From: Platerodrilus igneus
Taxonomy: Eukaryota; Arthropoda; Insecta; Coleoptera; Lycidae
Direction of reading: 5' to 3'
NCBI GenBank assembly: GCA_036346225.1
Contig: JARFIW010001110.1
Location: 1,240,001 to 1,304,000 of the forward strand
DNA: 64,000 nucleotides
The notes beneath the pieces are model-generated. The model made no database searches, was not told the DNA's origin, and saw only the letters and a list, made by a program, of their open reading frames with translations. Positions within the stretch are counted from its first letter, which is position 1, and every line of letters starts with the position of its first letter. The position numbers and the translations under genes were made by a program. Positions 36,401 through 45,789 of this stretch are shown piece after piece.

Positions 36401-37139
36401 TAGGAGAATGTTAAAGATTAGTTGGACAGATAGAGTAACAAACGAGGAAGTTTATAGAAGGATAGGTGAGGATCCCTGTATGTGGAAACAATTGAAGGTC
36501 AGGAGAGATAGAATGATAGGGCACCAGTTAAGACATGAGGGACTAATTAGTAAAGTCTTAGATTATAGACTACCAAATAAAAATAGAGTAGGAAGGCCTA
36601 GACAAAGCTATATTAGTCAAATTATTAGAGATTTAGGTTGTGAAGGGTATGTAGACCTTTTTAGACTTGCTCAGAATAGAAAAGAATTTAGAGCTGCGTC
36701 AAACCGACTTTAAGTAAGTTCGAAAACAAAACAAAAAAAAAAAATCAGTTAACTAAATGTCACCAGGACATAACTCACAATTAGTTAGCGGTCTGGCATG
36801 TTGGTAGCGATTCGTTGCTTAACCCTTACCATAACATATATTTTTAACATTTTTCCTTTTTGAAGGTTATATTTCATTTCCTTATAAATGGTAAACATGT
36901 AAACATGTAAACATGTTAGAGTTCTTTAACAACCATCATGTTGCTAATATCTATGTAAAGTCAGATGGATAGGAAAAAGATAAAAGGATATAGGAAGACC
37001 TAGACCAAACTATATTAGTCAAATTACTAGAAATTTAGGTTGTGAAGGGTATGTAGAACTTTTTAGATTAACACAGATTAGAAAAGAAGTTAGAGCTGCG
37101 TCAAACCGACCTTAAGTAAGGTCGAAAACAATATGATGA

Positions 37140-37141
<2 letters not shown>
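33491..37141 (+). mobile_element. RTE-type LINE, copy 1, nearly full length
   Basis: Non-LTR retrotransposon of about 3.65 kb. A GC-richer 5' leader (CGTAAAAGGCGATTAAAAGG, then GGTCTCGGGCGATCC) precedes an AP-type endonuclease and a reverse transcriptase. The 3' tail (36714-37141) includes a second, diverged copy of the end of the ORF and closes in ATGATGATG, the short tandem-repeat tail typical of RTE elements. Fragments of the same family are at 39771-40775 and 56701-58276. It abuts (TA)n tracts at both ends. Confidence 0.85.
33707..36713 (+). pseudogene. RTE endonuclease-reverse transcriptase polyprotein
   Basis: This enzyme nicks target DNA and copies the element RNA onto the nick. The endonuclease half (33707 to about 34620) has IGTWNVRSL, ILGISEVRWP, GVGIVLGKR, VMGDFNASVG and YQIDYILV, with the tail GADIDSDHNLVKM reached after a frameshift near 34575. 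A linker follows (KPWVTKEILDLIENRRK, NKAPGIDDIP). The reverse transcriptase has DQYGFRKDRGTREPI, FVDLEKAFDRVNW, NGVRQGCILSP and the catalytic LRFADDIAII. The C-terminal part has WCYRRMLKISWTDRVTNEEV and ends SNRL at 36713. Breaks: frameshifts near 34575, 35313, 35410 and 35858, and a stop at about 35638. The sequence types it to the RTE (BovB-like) clade; many database genes named 'craniofacial development protein 2-like' carry this endonuclease. Confidence 0.85.

Positions 37142-37188
<47 letters not shown>
37142..37188. repeat. (TA)n tract
   Basis: About 23 TA units between the RTE tail and mariner-type element 3. It could be an expanded RTE tail (ATGATGATATATA) or a pre-existing target. 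Confidence 0.95.
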
Positions 37189-37191
<3 letters not shown>

Positions 37192-37815
37192 TAGGTACAA
37201 AGGTGAAAAATTTGAGGCTACTGACTCGTCTTCCTTTCCAACATCTCTTGGTCTGAATAAAACTGTGTGCGCAGTCATGGGCCAGCTTTTTGAGATCAAT
37301 TCAATGGTGAAATCACAAACGAGCGATCTTCTTTTGTTTTCGAGTTATAGCCTAAAATTGATATTTTTAACAATTCTATTAATTCGTATAACTCGTTTAT
37401 TTGCAAAAACATCCAAAAATACTCTAGAAGTCTTTTATACAGTTTTTTACATAGAATACAGTGGCGTACGCAAATATTTAATATTTATAACACTTTTGAG
37501 GTTGTAATATAAACTTGCATTTTTTTAAATGGAAACCACAATTGCTTCCAGCTTCATTTAAAAGCTCTTTTTGACAGCTTTTCAAAAATTTATAGCTTAA
37601 TATAATTGTCTTTTCAAATAGCCGATTTATTCCATGTTTTTGGTATAATAAAATAATTTATTATACTGGTAATAAATAGTTGGCCGCGAAACAAAAGGTA
37701 AACAAAAAGCGACAATTGTTTGTATAACAAACGTCAACGAGCTTCAATCATATCTATTACACATGCAATAAATTGTATTGTTAGTTTTGTAAGTGAACCT
37801 TCAGTCTGTTACTAA

Positions 37816-38924
37816 ATAGCAAAATTTGAAAATTACGAAAAATACGATATGCTAGTTGCATTTATTGAGTCTGCGAGAATTCCTCTATCAGCAAAAACTT
37901 TATATTTTAACAGGTAATTGCGTAACTTATAGCAAATAATGTTACTATGTCCTTTGTAAATAATACAGGTATCCTGAAAGACGACAACCAAGTATTAACA
38001 TGTTTAAAAGGTTAGATAGTAATTTACAACAGTTTGGCTGTTTTGAAAAACCTAGAACAAAACAGTATGCAGTTTTTAATCAAGAGCAAACTACTGTTGC
38101 GAACATAGCATGTGTGGAAACAAACCCAAGAACATCATGCAGAAAAATTGAAAGGGAAATGGGTGTTTCTAAATCAGCAGCTTCAAGAATATTGAAGCGT
38201 AATAAATGTCGACCCTATAAAATTAAAATTATACATAGTTTGTTTCCCGACGATTTTCAAAAAAGTAGGAGATTTTGTCAATGGTATCTTCGAAAATGTG
38301 CTGCTCCTAACAATTTTGGAAATAACATTATATGGTCTGATGAAACATATGTGAGTAGTACTGGTATCTTCAACAGACACAACAATCGACACTGGTCTAA
38401 TGAAAATACCTATCAAACATATACGAGGCATCAACAAAGCCGTTTTGGTTTGAATATTTGTTGCTACATTGTTGGTTGCAAATTTCAATACCATACTTTT
38501 GAAAATAATTTTTCAGCTGGTCGCTATATAGAAATTTTGGATACCAACTTGCACGAATTACTGGAGGACATGCCTCTTGAAAAAAGACAAAAAGTGTGGT
38601 TCCAACAAGATGGTGCACCCCCGCACAACGCTATAATTACTTGTGATTATTTAAATAGAGAATATCCCAATAAATGGATGGGTACGTTTGTACCTGTTCA
38701 GTGGCCACCTAGATCTCCTGGCTTGTCGATATTGGACTATTTCTTATGGAATTTTTTGAAAGAAGAAATCTATAAAACCCAGCACCATAGAGTTGCGGAA
38801 TTCAATTGATGCAGCATTCCGTAAAGTTAAGGCGGTTCATTTATTAACTTCTATTAAATCTTTAATAAAACGATGCGAACTTTGTTTAAGAGAGAATGGA
38901 TGCCAGTTTGAGCAATATCTCTGA
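37816..38924 (+). pseudogene. Mariner-type transposase, element 3, with intron
   Basis: By comparison with elements 2 and 4 the protein should start at 37816, but that codon is ATA where an ATG is expected. Exon 1 contains KFENYEKYDMLVAFIE and TLYFN. A 55-nt intron (37914-37968) splits an Arg codon, and exon 2 resumes YPERRQPS. Helix-turn-helix: CRKIEREMGVSKSAASRIL. Catalysis: NIIWSDETYV (first Asp), FQQDGAPPHN (second) and WPPRSPGLSILDYFLW (third). The second and third Asp are 41 residues apart; the usual SPDL is SPGL, but that is not a catalytic Asp. A frameshift near 38795 separates the last 40 codons, which end NGCQFEQYL at the stop at 38922. A missing start and one frameshift make it inactive, though it is well preserved. 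Confidence 0.85.
37914..37968 (+). other. 55-nt GT-AG intron in element 3 transposase
   Basis: The donor is TTAACAG|GTAATT and the acceptor AATACAG|GTATCC. Splicing restores N-R-Y-P-E-R-R-Q-P, aligning with ERYMERKQP in element 4, which has no intron here. Both boundaries share ACAGGTA. Confidence 0.75.
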
Positions 38925-38983
38925 ATTTTCAGTAAATAAAATATTGTAGTAGTCCCATCTGTGTTCTAGTGTTTTATATATAT

Positions 38984-39100
38984 TGTGTGAGGGTGTGTGT
39001 ATGTGAGGGTGTGTGTGGGTGTGTGCGCATACGTGCGTGCATGCGTGGGTGCGTGCTTGTGTGTGTGGGGTATGAGGTGTTTGAGTGTGTGTGTATTTGT
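38984..39100. repeat. G/T-rich low-complexity tract
   Basis: Runs of GTGTGTG, GAGGGTGTGTG and GCGTGCATGCGTGGGTGCG lie between the element 3 transposase and its right TIR. Several GGG clusters could allow unusual DNA structure. No counterpart is seen in elements 1, 2 or 4. Confidence 0.8.
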
Positions 39101-39770
39101 GTATCCATATATAGATTATAGACTATTTATATGTGGTTAGAGAAATATAATTTTCAATTTAGGATGTAGTTATATTAATTTTTGTTATATATGTAGTTAT
39201 GATATTGTATTCTTCTAGCTTTCAAACTTTGTTGTTTAGAAATGTGATGTGGTACAATAATAAACTCTTGTTTTGTGTTTACCTTTTGTTTCGCGGCCAA
39301 CTATTTATTACCAATATAATAAATTATTTTATTATACCAAAAACATGGAATAAATCGGCCATTTGAAAAAATAATTATATTAAACTATATATTTTTGAAA
39401 AGCTGTCAAAAAGATCTTTTAAATAAAGCGGGAACCAATTGTGGTTTCCATTTAAAAAAATGCAAGTTTATATTATAACCTCAAAAGTTATAAATATTAA
39501 ATATTTGCGTACGCCACTGCATTCTACGTAAAAAACTGTATAAAAAACTTCTACAGTATTTTTGGATATTTTTGCAAACAAACGAGTTATACGAATTAAT
39601 AGAATAATATCAATTTTTGGCTATAACTCGAAAACAAAAGAAGATCGCTCATTTGTGATTTCACCATTGAATGATCTCAAAAAATTGGCCCATGACTGCG
39701 CACACAGTTTTATTGTATCTTTAATAACAACTAAGTTACCCATTTAATACGTCCAATTTGGAACACACTG

Positions 39771-40775
39771 TACAGGGACAGAAAATAGACATGTTACGTT
39801 TTGCAGATAATATAGCTATTATAGCAGAGTCTAGAAAAGAGTTAGGAGAGTTTTTAAATATTTTAGATGAGATACTACAGAATAACTATAGTATGATAAT
39901 TAACTCGGGAAACACAAAGATAATGACAAGTGAGTTACGGTCTAGTTCTAAACAAAAATTAAAAGCAGGTAATACCGAGTTAGACGAGGTAGATGAATTT
40001 TGCTATTTAGGTAGTATAATTACAAAGGACGGATGTAGCAGAAGGGATATAGTAGTTAGAATAACTGTAACTAGAAAAATGTTTTTAAAAATGAAAAACT
40101 TACTAATAGCTAATAGTATTAGTTTAGATAGTAAAAAAAGTTTCTTAAAGTCGTACGTATGGAGCGTTCTATTATACGGTAGTGAGACTTGGACAATTAA
40201 AGAGGTAGATAAGAAAAAGCTTTTGAAACTTGGTGTTATAGGAGCATGTTAAAGCTTAGTTGAACAGATAGAGTAACAAATGAGGTAGTTTTTAGAAGGA
40301 TAGGTGAGGAACCCTGTATGTGGAAACTATTAAAGGTCAGGAGAGGTAGAATGATAGGGCACCAGTTTAGACATGAGGGACTATATAGTAAGGTTTTAGA
40401 TTGTTGACTACCAAATAAAAATAGAGTAGGAAAACCTAGGCAAAGCTGTGTTAGTCAAATTATTAGAGATTTAGGTTGTGAAGAGTATGTAGACCTTTTT
40501 AGACTTGCTCAGAATAGAAAAGAATTTAGAGCTGCGTCAAACCAACCTTAAGTAAGTTCGAAAACAAAACAAAAAAAAAATAAATAAAAATCAGTTAATT
40601 AAATGCCACCATGACATAACGCACAATTAGTTAGCGGTCTGGCATGTTGGCAGCAATTCGTTGCTTAAGCCTTACCATAATATATAATTTAACGCTTTTC
40701 GTTTTTAGAAGGGGATAACCAGGTAATATTTTATTTCCCTATAAATGGGAATCATGTAAACATGTTGGAGTCTCC
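39771..40775 (+). pseudogene. RTE LINE, copy 2 (3' fragment)
   Basis: Starts abruptly inside the reverse transcriptase at TACAGGGACAGAAAATAGAC, exactly at the right border of mariner-type element 3. It continues with MLRFADNIAIIAESRKEL, where the catalytic FADD reads FADN, so the second Asp is lost. It then runs through VDEFCYLGSIITKDGCSRRD and SYVWSVLLYGSETWTIKEV, with a frameshift near 40225 and a stop at about 40408 in the last part. The 3' tail follows to about 40775 (GGCATGTTGG, ACATGTTGGAGT) but lacks the second ORF-end duplication seen in copies 1 and 3. It is a dead fragment more diverged than copies 1 and 3. Confidence 0.8.
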
Positions 40776-40789
40776 AAGCTGATATCTTA

Positions 40790-40925
40790 AAGGAGTTAAA
40801 GCGTCAACTCTACTAGACCATCTTGTACCAGATAAGGGTTTTAAGGTTAAATTTGATATATTTGTTTTTAAGACTGACCAACGGTTAGTTGAAGTGGAAA
40901 AAAATTATAAAATTCCTGTACTATA
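40790..40925 (+). other. Short open stretch of unknown origin
   Basis: One frame reads KGVKASTLLDHLVPDKGFKV through FDIFVFKTDQRLVEVEKNYK and then stops. It is not part of the RTE family seen elsewhere and is not recognised. It could be a fragment of an unknown element or chance. Confidence 0.3.
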
Positions 40926-40944
40926 GAAAAAAAATTTACACTTA

Positions 40945-42278
40945 AAATATATTATTTTGCGGCATCGTTCACGACAAGGTTTAAACTATGGTTGCAACAA
41001 GGCACAAATAATGCTCTTGGATTTATATTAAGAATTTTTTTTTGTAATCTATTATGTTTACCGCGCATGTTTGCACCATTGTCATCTCCTTGGCCGCGTA
41101 AATTATAAATATCTAAGCCATTTTTTTCCAATGTTTCTATTAAGAAATTTTTCAAACCATAACCTGTACAATCAGTTATAGGGCAAAAAGTTAAGAAATG
41201 TTCTTCGAAGACAATTTTATTTTTTTCTGAATTAACGAATCTAACACATACTGATATTTGTTTTTGATGACTAGCATCCGGGGTACAATCAAGTACAATT
41301 GAAAAATATTTAGCTGTTTTAATCATGCCTAAAATTTTTAATTTAAGATTTTCACCTATTAAATTAATTATTTCGTTTTAAATTTTGTCCCCAAGATAAT
41401 GAGGCATTTTTATCTTTTCCTGCATTTGGATCCTTCTCGTGTGCTCAGATGTTATAGGATCAAATTTTGCTAACATTTCAATACATTTTAGAAAACTGCC
41501 ATTATTTTTTTCAAACAGTTTGCTATTGGTACCACGTAAAGCCAAGTTTTACTCAGCAAGAAATTGAATAATATAAAAAATGCGCTCGATAACTCCATGC
41601 CAATATTTTGTTTCTATATTAATTAAATTTTGAGCCGTAGAATCAATAGTTGCCATTTCTTTTAAGCGAGTGAAACATTCTAACCATTTTTTTAAGTTCT
41701 CAAAATGAAATTTACTTTTTTCATGGATACTTAAATGTTCACCAATGTGGTGCCAGTCATTTTACCCATTTTCATCGCTTAATTTAATTGTTTTTAAAGT
41801 ATTCGAAAATATTCTACAACAAAAACAAAACACAGTTTTTTTTCTGTTGAATATAAAAGCCACTCCCGTTCGACTTTTTCATTATTAGACAAAATTCGTA
41901 AATAATATTTATCCGAAAACCTTCGGCCTGATAATTTATCATTGGGATAATTTATACAATTTTTACTTCGATAATGAGTAGGCCCGTTTTCAATTAATAT
42001 TTGTACATCTCTAGGAGACAATATTTTGGCCACAAACCTGGATCTTGATTAAGTTGCGTATCGTCCACTTCCGCAGAAACTACGTCTTCGTCTTCCTCAA
42101 CTTCATCTGTAGATGTTGATGGAATCTCTTGTAGTTTAGACTCCTCCCGGTCCTCTCTCGAAGTTGATGGAAGATCTGCATCTGTTTGTATATTTGTGCT
42201 TGAAGGTGAAGAAAAAAATAGCGTCATTTTGGAATTCGTCTTTTTCAGTTTTATTTCCAGCTTTCTTTTTTTCATCAA
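40945..42278 (-). pseudogene. hAT-like (ZMYM1/DUF4371-type) transposase, N-terminal two-thirds
   Basis: hAT transposases cut and paste DNA using an RNase-H-like domain. The first frame (42278-41994) is a Lys- and acid-rich N-terminus, with PSTSREDREESK and DEVEEDEDVVSAEVDD. After a one-base shift near 42020 comes a TTF-type zinc-finger region: KILSPRDVQILIENGPTHY, INYPNDK, GRRFSDKYYLR, EREWLLYSTEKKLCF. After further breaks near 41800-41600 comes KYFSIVLDCTPDASHQKQIS, with the catalytic-type 'LDCTPD', then GYGLKNFLIETLEKNGLD, GQGDDNGANMRGKHNRLQ (the second conserved Asp region), and FVPCCNHSLNLVVNDAAK. The C-terminal hAT dimerisation part is absent. Related host-domesticated ZMYM1-type genes exist, but the frame breaks argue for a dead transposon. 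Confidence 0.75.
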
Positions 42279-42569
42279 ATTTTGATATCCTGAAGCCTTT
42301 TTTTCTTTATTTGTAACGAATATATATTCTATAGCACCATGTTTGTAAGAATCGCTTCAGCATAGATTTATTCTGTGGTATTTAATTCTCGTATTTGATG
42401 CTATAAGGTCTAAAAGAAACAATTCTATATGAAAGCGGGAAACCATGTTCGCTTGAATGACTTAAATGCTTTGCACGGAGATATTTAATAATATTATAAT
42501 TGTCAAGGAACGTATTTATATGGGGTCTAGTAGTTTGTGTTGTCTACCTTACAGGCGAATTCTTCCTCT

Positions 42570-42890
42570 TCATTCGTTATAATTAGGATAGCGCACGCGT
42601 GTACTAGTCACGAGGTATTGCGCGACGCAAATAAAGTGCCGTATTGGAAGGAACGAAGGCGGCCATTGCTTTTCTAAATGTAGTCGAGTTGGCAGTGTTT
42701 TCTTAAGAAGGATGAATCTCCTTTCTTTGCAGAAGTGGGGCCTCCGAATTGGCGTGGGGTGTTTATAATAAGGGGACGAGTTGTCTTGGGACACAGTATG
42801 AAGCGCTAGGCTCCTGTGACACCGGCAAGGCAATGAAACGCGCCGCCCCTTGAATTGTGGTGTTAGGATTTGTTAACGGTAAGCTCGCTT
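42570..42890. other. GC- and CpG-richer island, possible non-coding 5' exon or promoter
   Basis: Base composition rises sharply above the surroundings (GCGCACGCGTG, GCGCGACGC, ACGCGCCGCCCC). On the plus strand it ends near GTTAACG|GTAAGCTCG, a strong splice-donor match at about 42879. With the possible exon at 43952 it might form the 5' part of a host transcript. A degraded transposon piece is equally possible. The 87-codon open frame on the minus strand is not recognised. Confidence 0.3.
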
Positions 42891-43951
42891 TAACTAAATA
42901 ACTTGTAAAATATTTTCATCCCTTTAGCGTATGACAAAATGGAGAATTAAAATGATGGACTAGAATGTAGGAAAAGTATTTTTAAATGTTGCAATAACAT
43001 TATGATATGGTAGGACGGTGTTATAATTGAATCCAAGGTTGGAAAGCTGTTCATTTATCAGGGCAACTGCAGCTGTTGTTTGGTGTTTCGTTACAACAAT
43101 TTGATGAGCAAATTTCGAAGCATGTATGTCGACGTTAATAATTAGATATGAAAACATCAACACCTACAGGTATCAAACTTTCTTTTTTCTTTGTTTGCGA
43201 GAATTCGTGAATGCTTACATAAATAATTTTCAAGGATCGTTTGGTTAAGTTAAATTTTGTATGTATAGAACAGCGTGTGAGAAAATAGCCACGAATTGCT
43301 ACAGTAATAGTTTTGTAAAAATTGCATAAATTCACTTGCTAACAATATGATATTTCAAAGTCCATTTATTGCTCTCTAGAAAATTTATTTACAGATATTA
43401 AAATTTTAATAAACTTCCATTACCTGAATTTAATGAAAAGTTGTTTGTCTAAGTTAACTACATGTGATTCAATTTTTTGTAAGAAATAATTTATGAGACA
43501 ATATGTGAACCAATAGTCAGATCTGAACACTTGGTACCAAAACTTGTTTTGAAATATTATTAACTTAAGGTCCTGTTATGTCAAAGACAGATGTATTGAA
43601 AACCCAATTTTATTAGTTCATTTTGTAAACATATTTAAAGAAAAAATTCAAGAAAGAGAAACTATATTAAATTTCATTTTTAGACTCATGTTTTTTTATT
43701 CCATGCATAATTAAATTTACTAAATTTTTAAAGTAAATAAGTTTGCTGAACAATGAAATTATACGAATGCTGAAGTAATTTAAAAAGCCCAGATATGCTA
43801 CAACTGGTTTGTTCTAAGTATTCATTGTTGATTTAAATATCTTTGGTGTGGTAATATTAACATTATCCTCCTGTAATTAATAGTATGTTTTTTTTATTGG
43901 GAAGCACACTGTGTCTTTCTAATAGAGAATTTGTTGTGTGTTTTTTTTCAG

Positions 43952-44008
43952 GTTCATCGAGATCGGAGAGGTCGTAATGTTCCAGAGGTTTCCAGATACA
44001 TTAGTTCA
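43952..44008 (+). CDS. Possible 57-nt host exon
   Basis: A textbook acceptor, TTTTTTTTCAG|GTT, is followed by 57 nt (19 codons, no stop in this frame) and a consensus donor, TTCA|GTAAGTT. The open frame reads VHRDRRGRNVPEVSRYISS, polar and arginine-rich, with codon use and GC unlike the AT-rich flanks. I do not recognise the protein. The candidate 5' exon at 42570-42890 lies about 1.1 kb upstream. Alternative: chance splice signals in intergenic DNA. Confidence 0.35.
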
Positions 44009-44742
44009 GTAAGTTGTAAGTTTTTATTGCGTTTATATCCCGTGAGTTTCTGTATCTTCTCATAGGAGTATCGAATCTTTAGTGTAACCGTTCATACAGA
44101 TACAGTGGCGCTCAACCCATTTTCCTTTTGTTAGTTTATTGTAGAGTTTAGACCATCCCCACACCCTTTTCTCATTGCTCACCCTTGGGGTAATTCCCAG
44201 ACTTAGCCGCGAATAATTAAAGCTTCACTTTATCCATCAACAAGGAAGCTAACAACAAAAAAAAATTTACATTTCATATTAAACATCTATAATAAATTAA
44301 AATAGACTATTACAGAATTGAAATTCCGCTAGATACGCCAATCTTAAAATTTATTTATTATTTTTGTATTCATATCGGCAACAACATACAATTTACGAAA
44401 TTTTGAAATTATGAAGTAGTGATTTTGGACACCCTGTATCTCAAAAACTAACTGTTAAACTTACAGCTTTGTCGCAATGGACACATTAATTCATTAATAG
44501 GTCAAATTCTGCAACATATCAAAATTTCATTAAATTCTGACCGAAGGGTATTTATTTTCCATTTAAAACGTGCCTCCTCTATCTAATTGTAAAGTAAAGT
44601 TAGAAACTTACCTTTTACCTTGAATCCTCTAATAATGTAAAATATTGAAGAACACTTAACTTTTTTAATTCAGGTGCACAATTTACAGTCTTTACGACAC
44701 TTCGATACCCAATGTTAAATGAATTGTTTTTAAAAGCGCGGC

Positions 44743-44820
44743 GGTATTTATAAAGATTCAAGACTCAAGATTCAACAGGAAGGTATTTATAAAGATTCAA
44801 GACTCAAGATTCAACAGGAA
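44743..44820. repeat. Perfect 39-bp tandem duplication
   Basis: GGTATTTATAAAGATTCAAG and the following 19 bp occur twice back to back without a mismatch. This must be recent. Confidence 0.9.
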
Positions 44821-45178
44821 GGAATGAACGGGAAAACTTGCAGAAACAAGAATAAACTCGCTTTTTGCGTTCTAGTCAACATATAGGGATGAGCGCGAGC
44901 GCTGTTACGGCAAAAAATCGATAACCGATAATTATCGAATACATAAACATAATAAAAATAAAATTGTGCAACTAGCGCAACGTCGCGATATTGGAGTGTT
45001 GCCCCAATATTGTAGATCATCATCGGTTGAGAACATCTGATACAAAACATCGATGTTCCGATAATTAATGGAATTTAATTAGTTATTTATAGCGAATACG
45101 CGCGTAAACGTACTGGGGACCTTTGGGAAGTCTCGTGTCTCAAACAAAAATAAGAATTTTGGTAAGTTTTAAATATTA

Positions 45179-45196
45179 CCGTGAGGCGCCTCACGG
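45179..45196. other. Perfect 18-bp palindrome
   Basis: CCGTGAGGCGCCTCACGG equals its own reverse complement. It is followed at once by more GGCGCC-rich sequence (CGCCTTTCGACTCTTGGCGCCG). It is conspicuous in an AT-rich setting. No function is assigned. Confidence 0.85.
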
Positions 45197-45789
45197 CGCC
45201 TTTCGACTCTTGGCGCCGTTGGTTTTTGCCCTTGTTGTCCTTATGGACGGCGCGGCCTTGTCTTTTAATCTTAAATCCACCTGCTACACTAATTTTATAT
45301 ATAAAACGATTTCATATCTCAAAACGCCGATCTTCCAAGGTAAATAAACATATTTTGTTTCCTATTTTATTGGATTTAACACCATTCTGCTCCAAACAAA
45401 TACGATATTTTACAACATCCAATTTTAATCAAACCCAAGTGTTGTATGCACTATACGGCGTCATCCAACATAGCGGTTCAATCTTCAATGGACATTATGA
45501 CACATATGTAAAATAAGAACTCCAATAGAAAACGATGGTTTTAGTGGTCACTTTTTACCTAAAAATCAAAATAATACCTTATCTTCACAGTGTAAATGCG
45601 CTATACCCAACATTGGAATTCCATTGGAAAAATGGTATCATATCAGTGATTCCCACTTTATACAAGTGCCCGAAAGGAAAGTACTCGAGGCACAAGCACA
45701 TGTACTTTTCTATGAGCGAACTTTATAGTCTCTAACAGTATATAAATAAGTGTTTCATTTTATTCAAATAAAAAACACGTAGATATACG

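Larger units (their letters stand above)
37189..39770 (+). mobile_element. Mariner-type element 3 (DD41D-like), long TIRs
   Basis: Inverted repeats of about 450 bp (37258-37708 and 39276-39712) share GCGATCTTCTTTTGTTTTCG and GTTGGCCGCGAAACAAAAGG. The right end finishes ACACACTG followed by TA. The outermost 65 bp differ strongly between left and right, with only a loose CAGTGT/TAGTGT match at the tips. The interior holds a broken transposase and a G/T-rich tract (38984-39100). To the right it meets RTE copy 2 exactly at a TA; to the left is a (TA)n tract. Confidence 0.85.
44009..45789. other. No gene recognised
   Basis: Holds a TTTGGACACCCTGTATC element-end-like motif at about 44427 (no partner found), the 39-bp tandem at 44743 and the perfect palindrome at 45179. 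Two overlapping plus-strand open frames around 45123-45516 show no known motif. Confidence 0.4.

Noticed and set aside
42570..42833. 87-codon minus-strand frame in the GC-richer block
   Set aside because: No similarity to any family I know. The base composition alone explains the lack of stops.
45123..45516. Two overlapping plus-strand frames near the palindrome
   Set aside because: Neither shows a known motif, and they share nothing with the neighbouring gag remnant.
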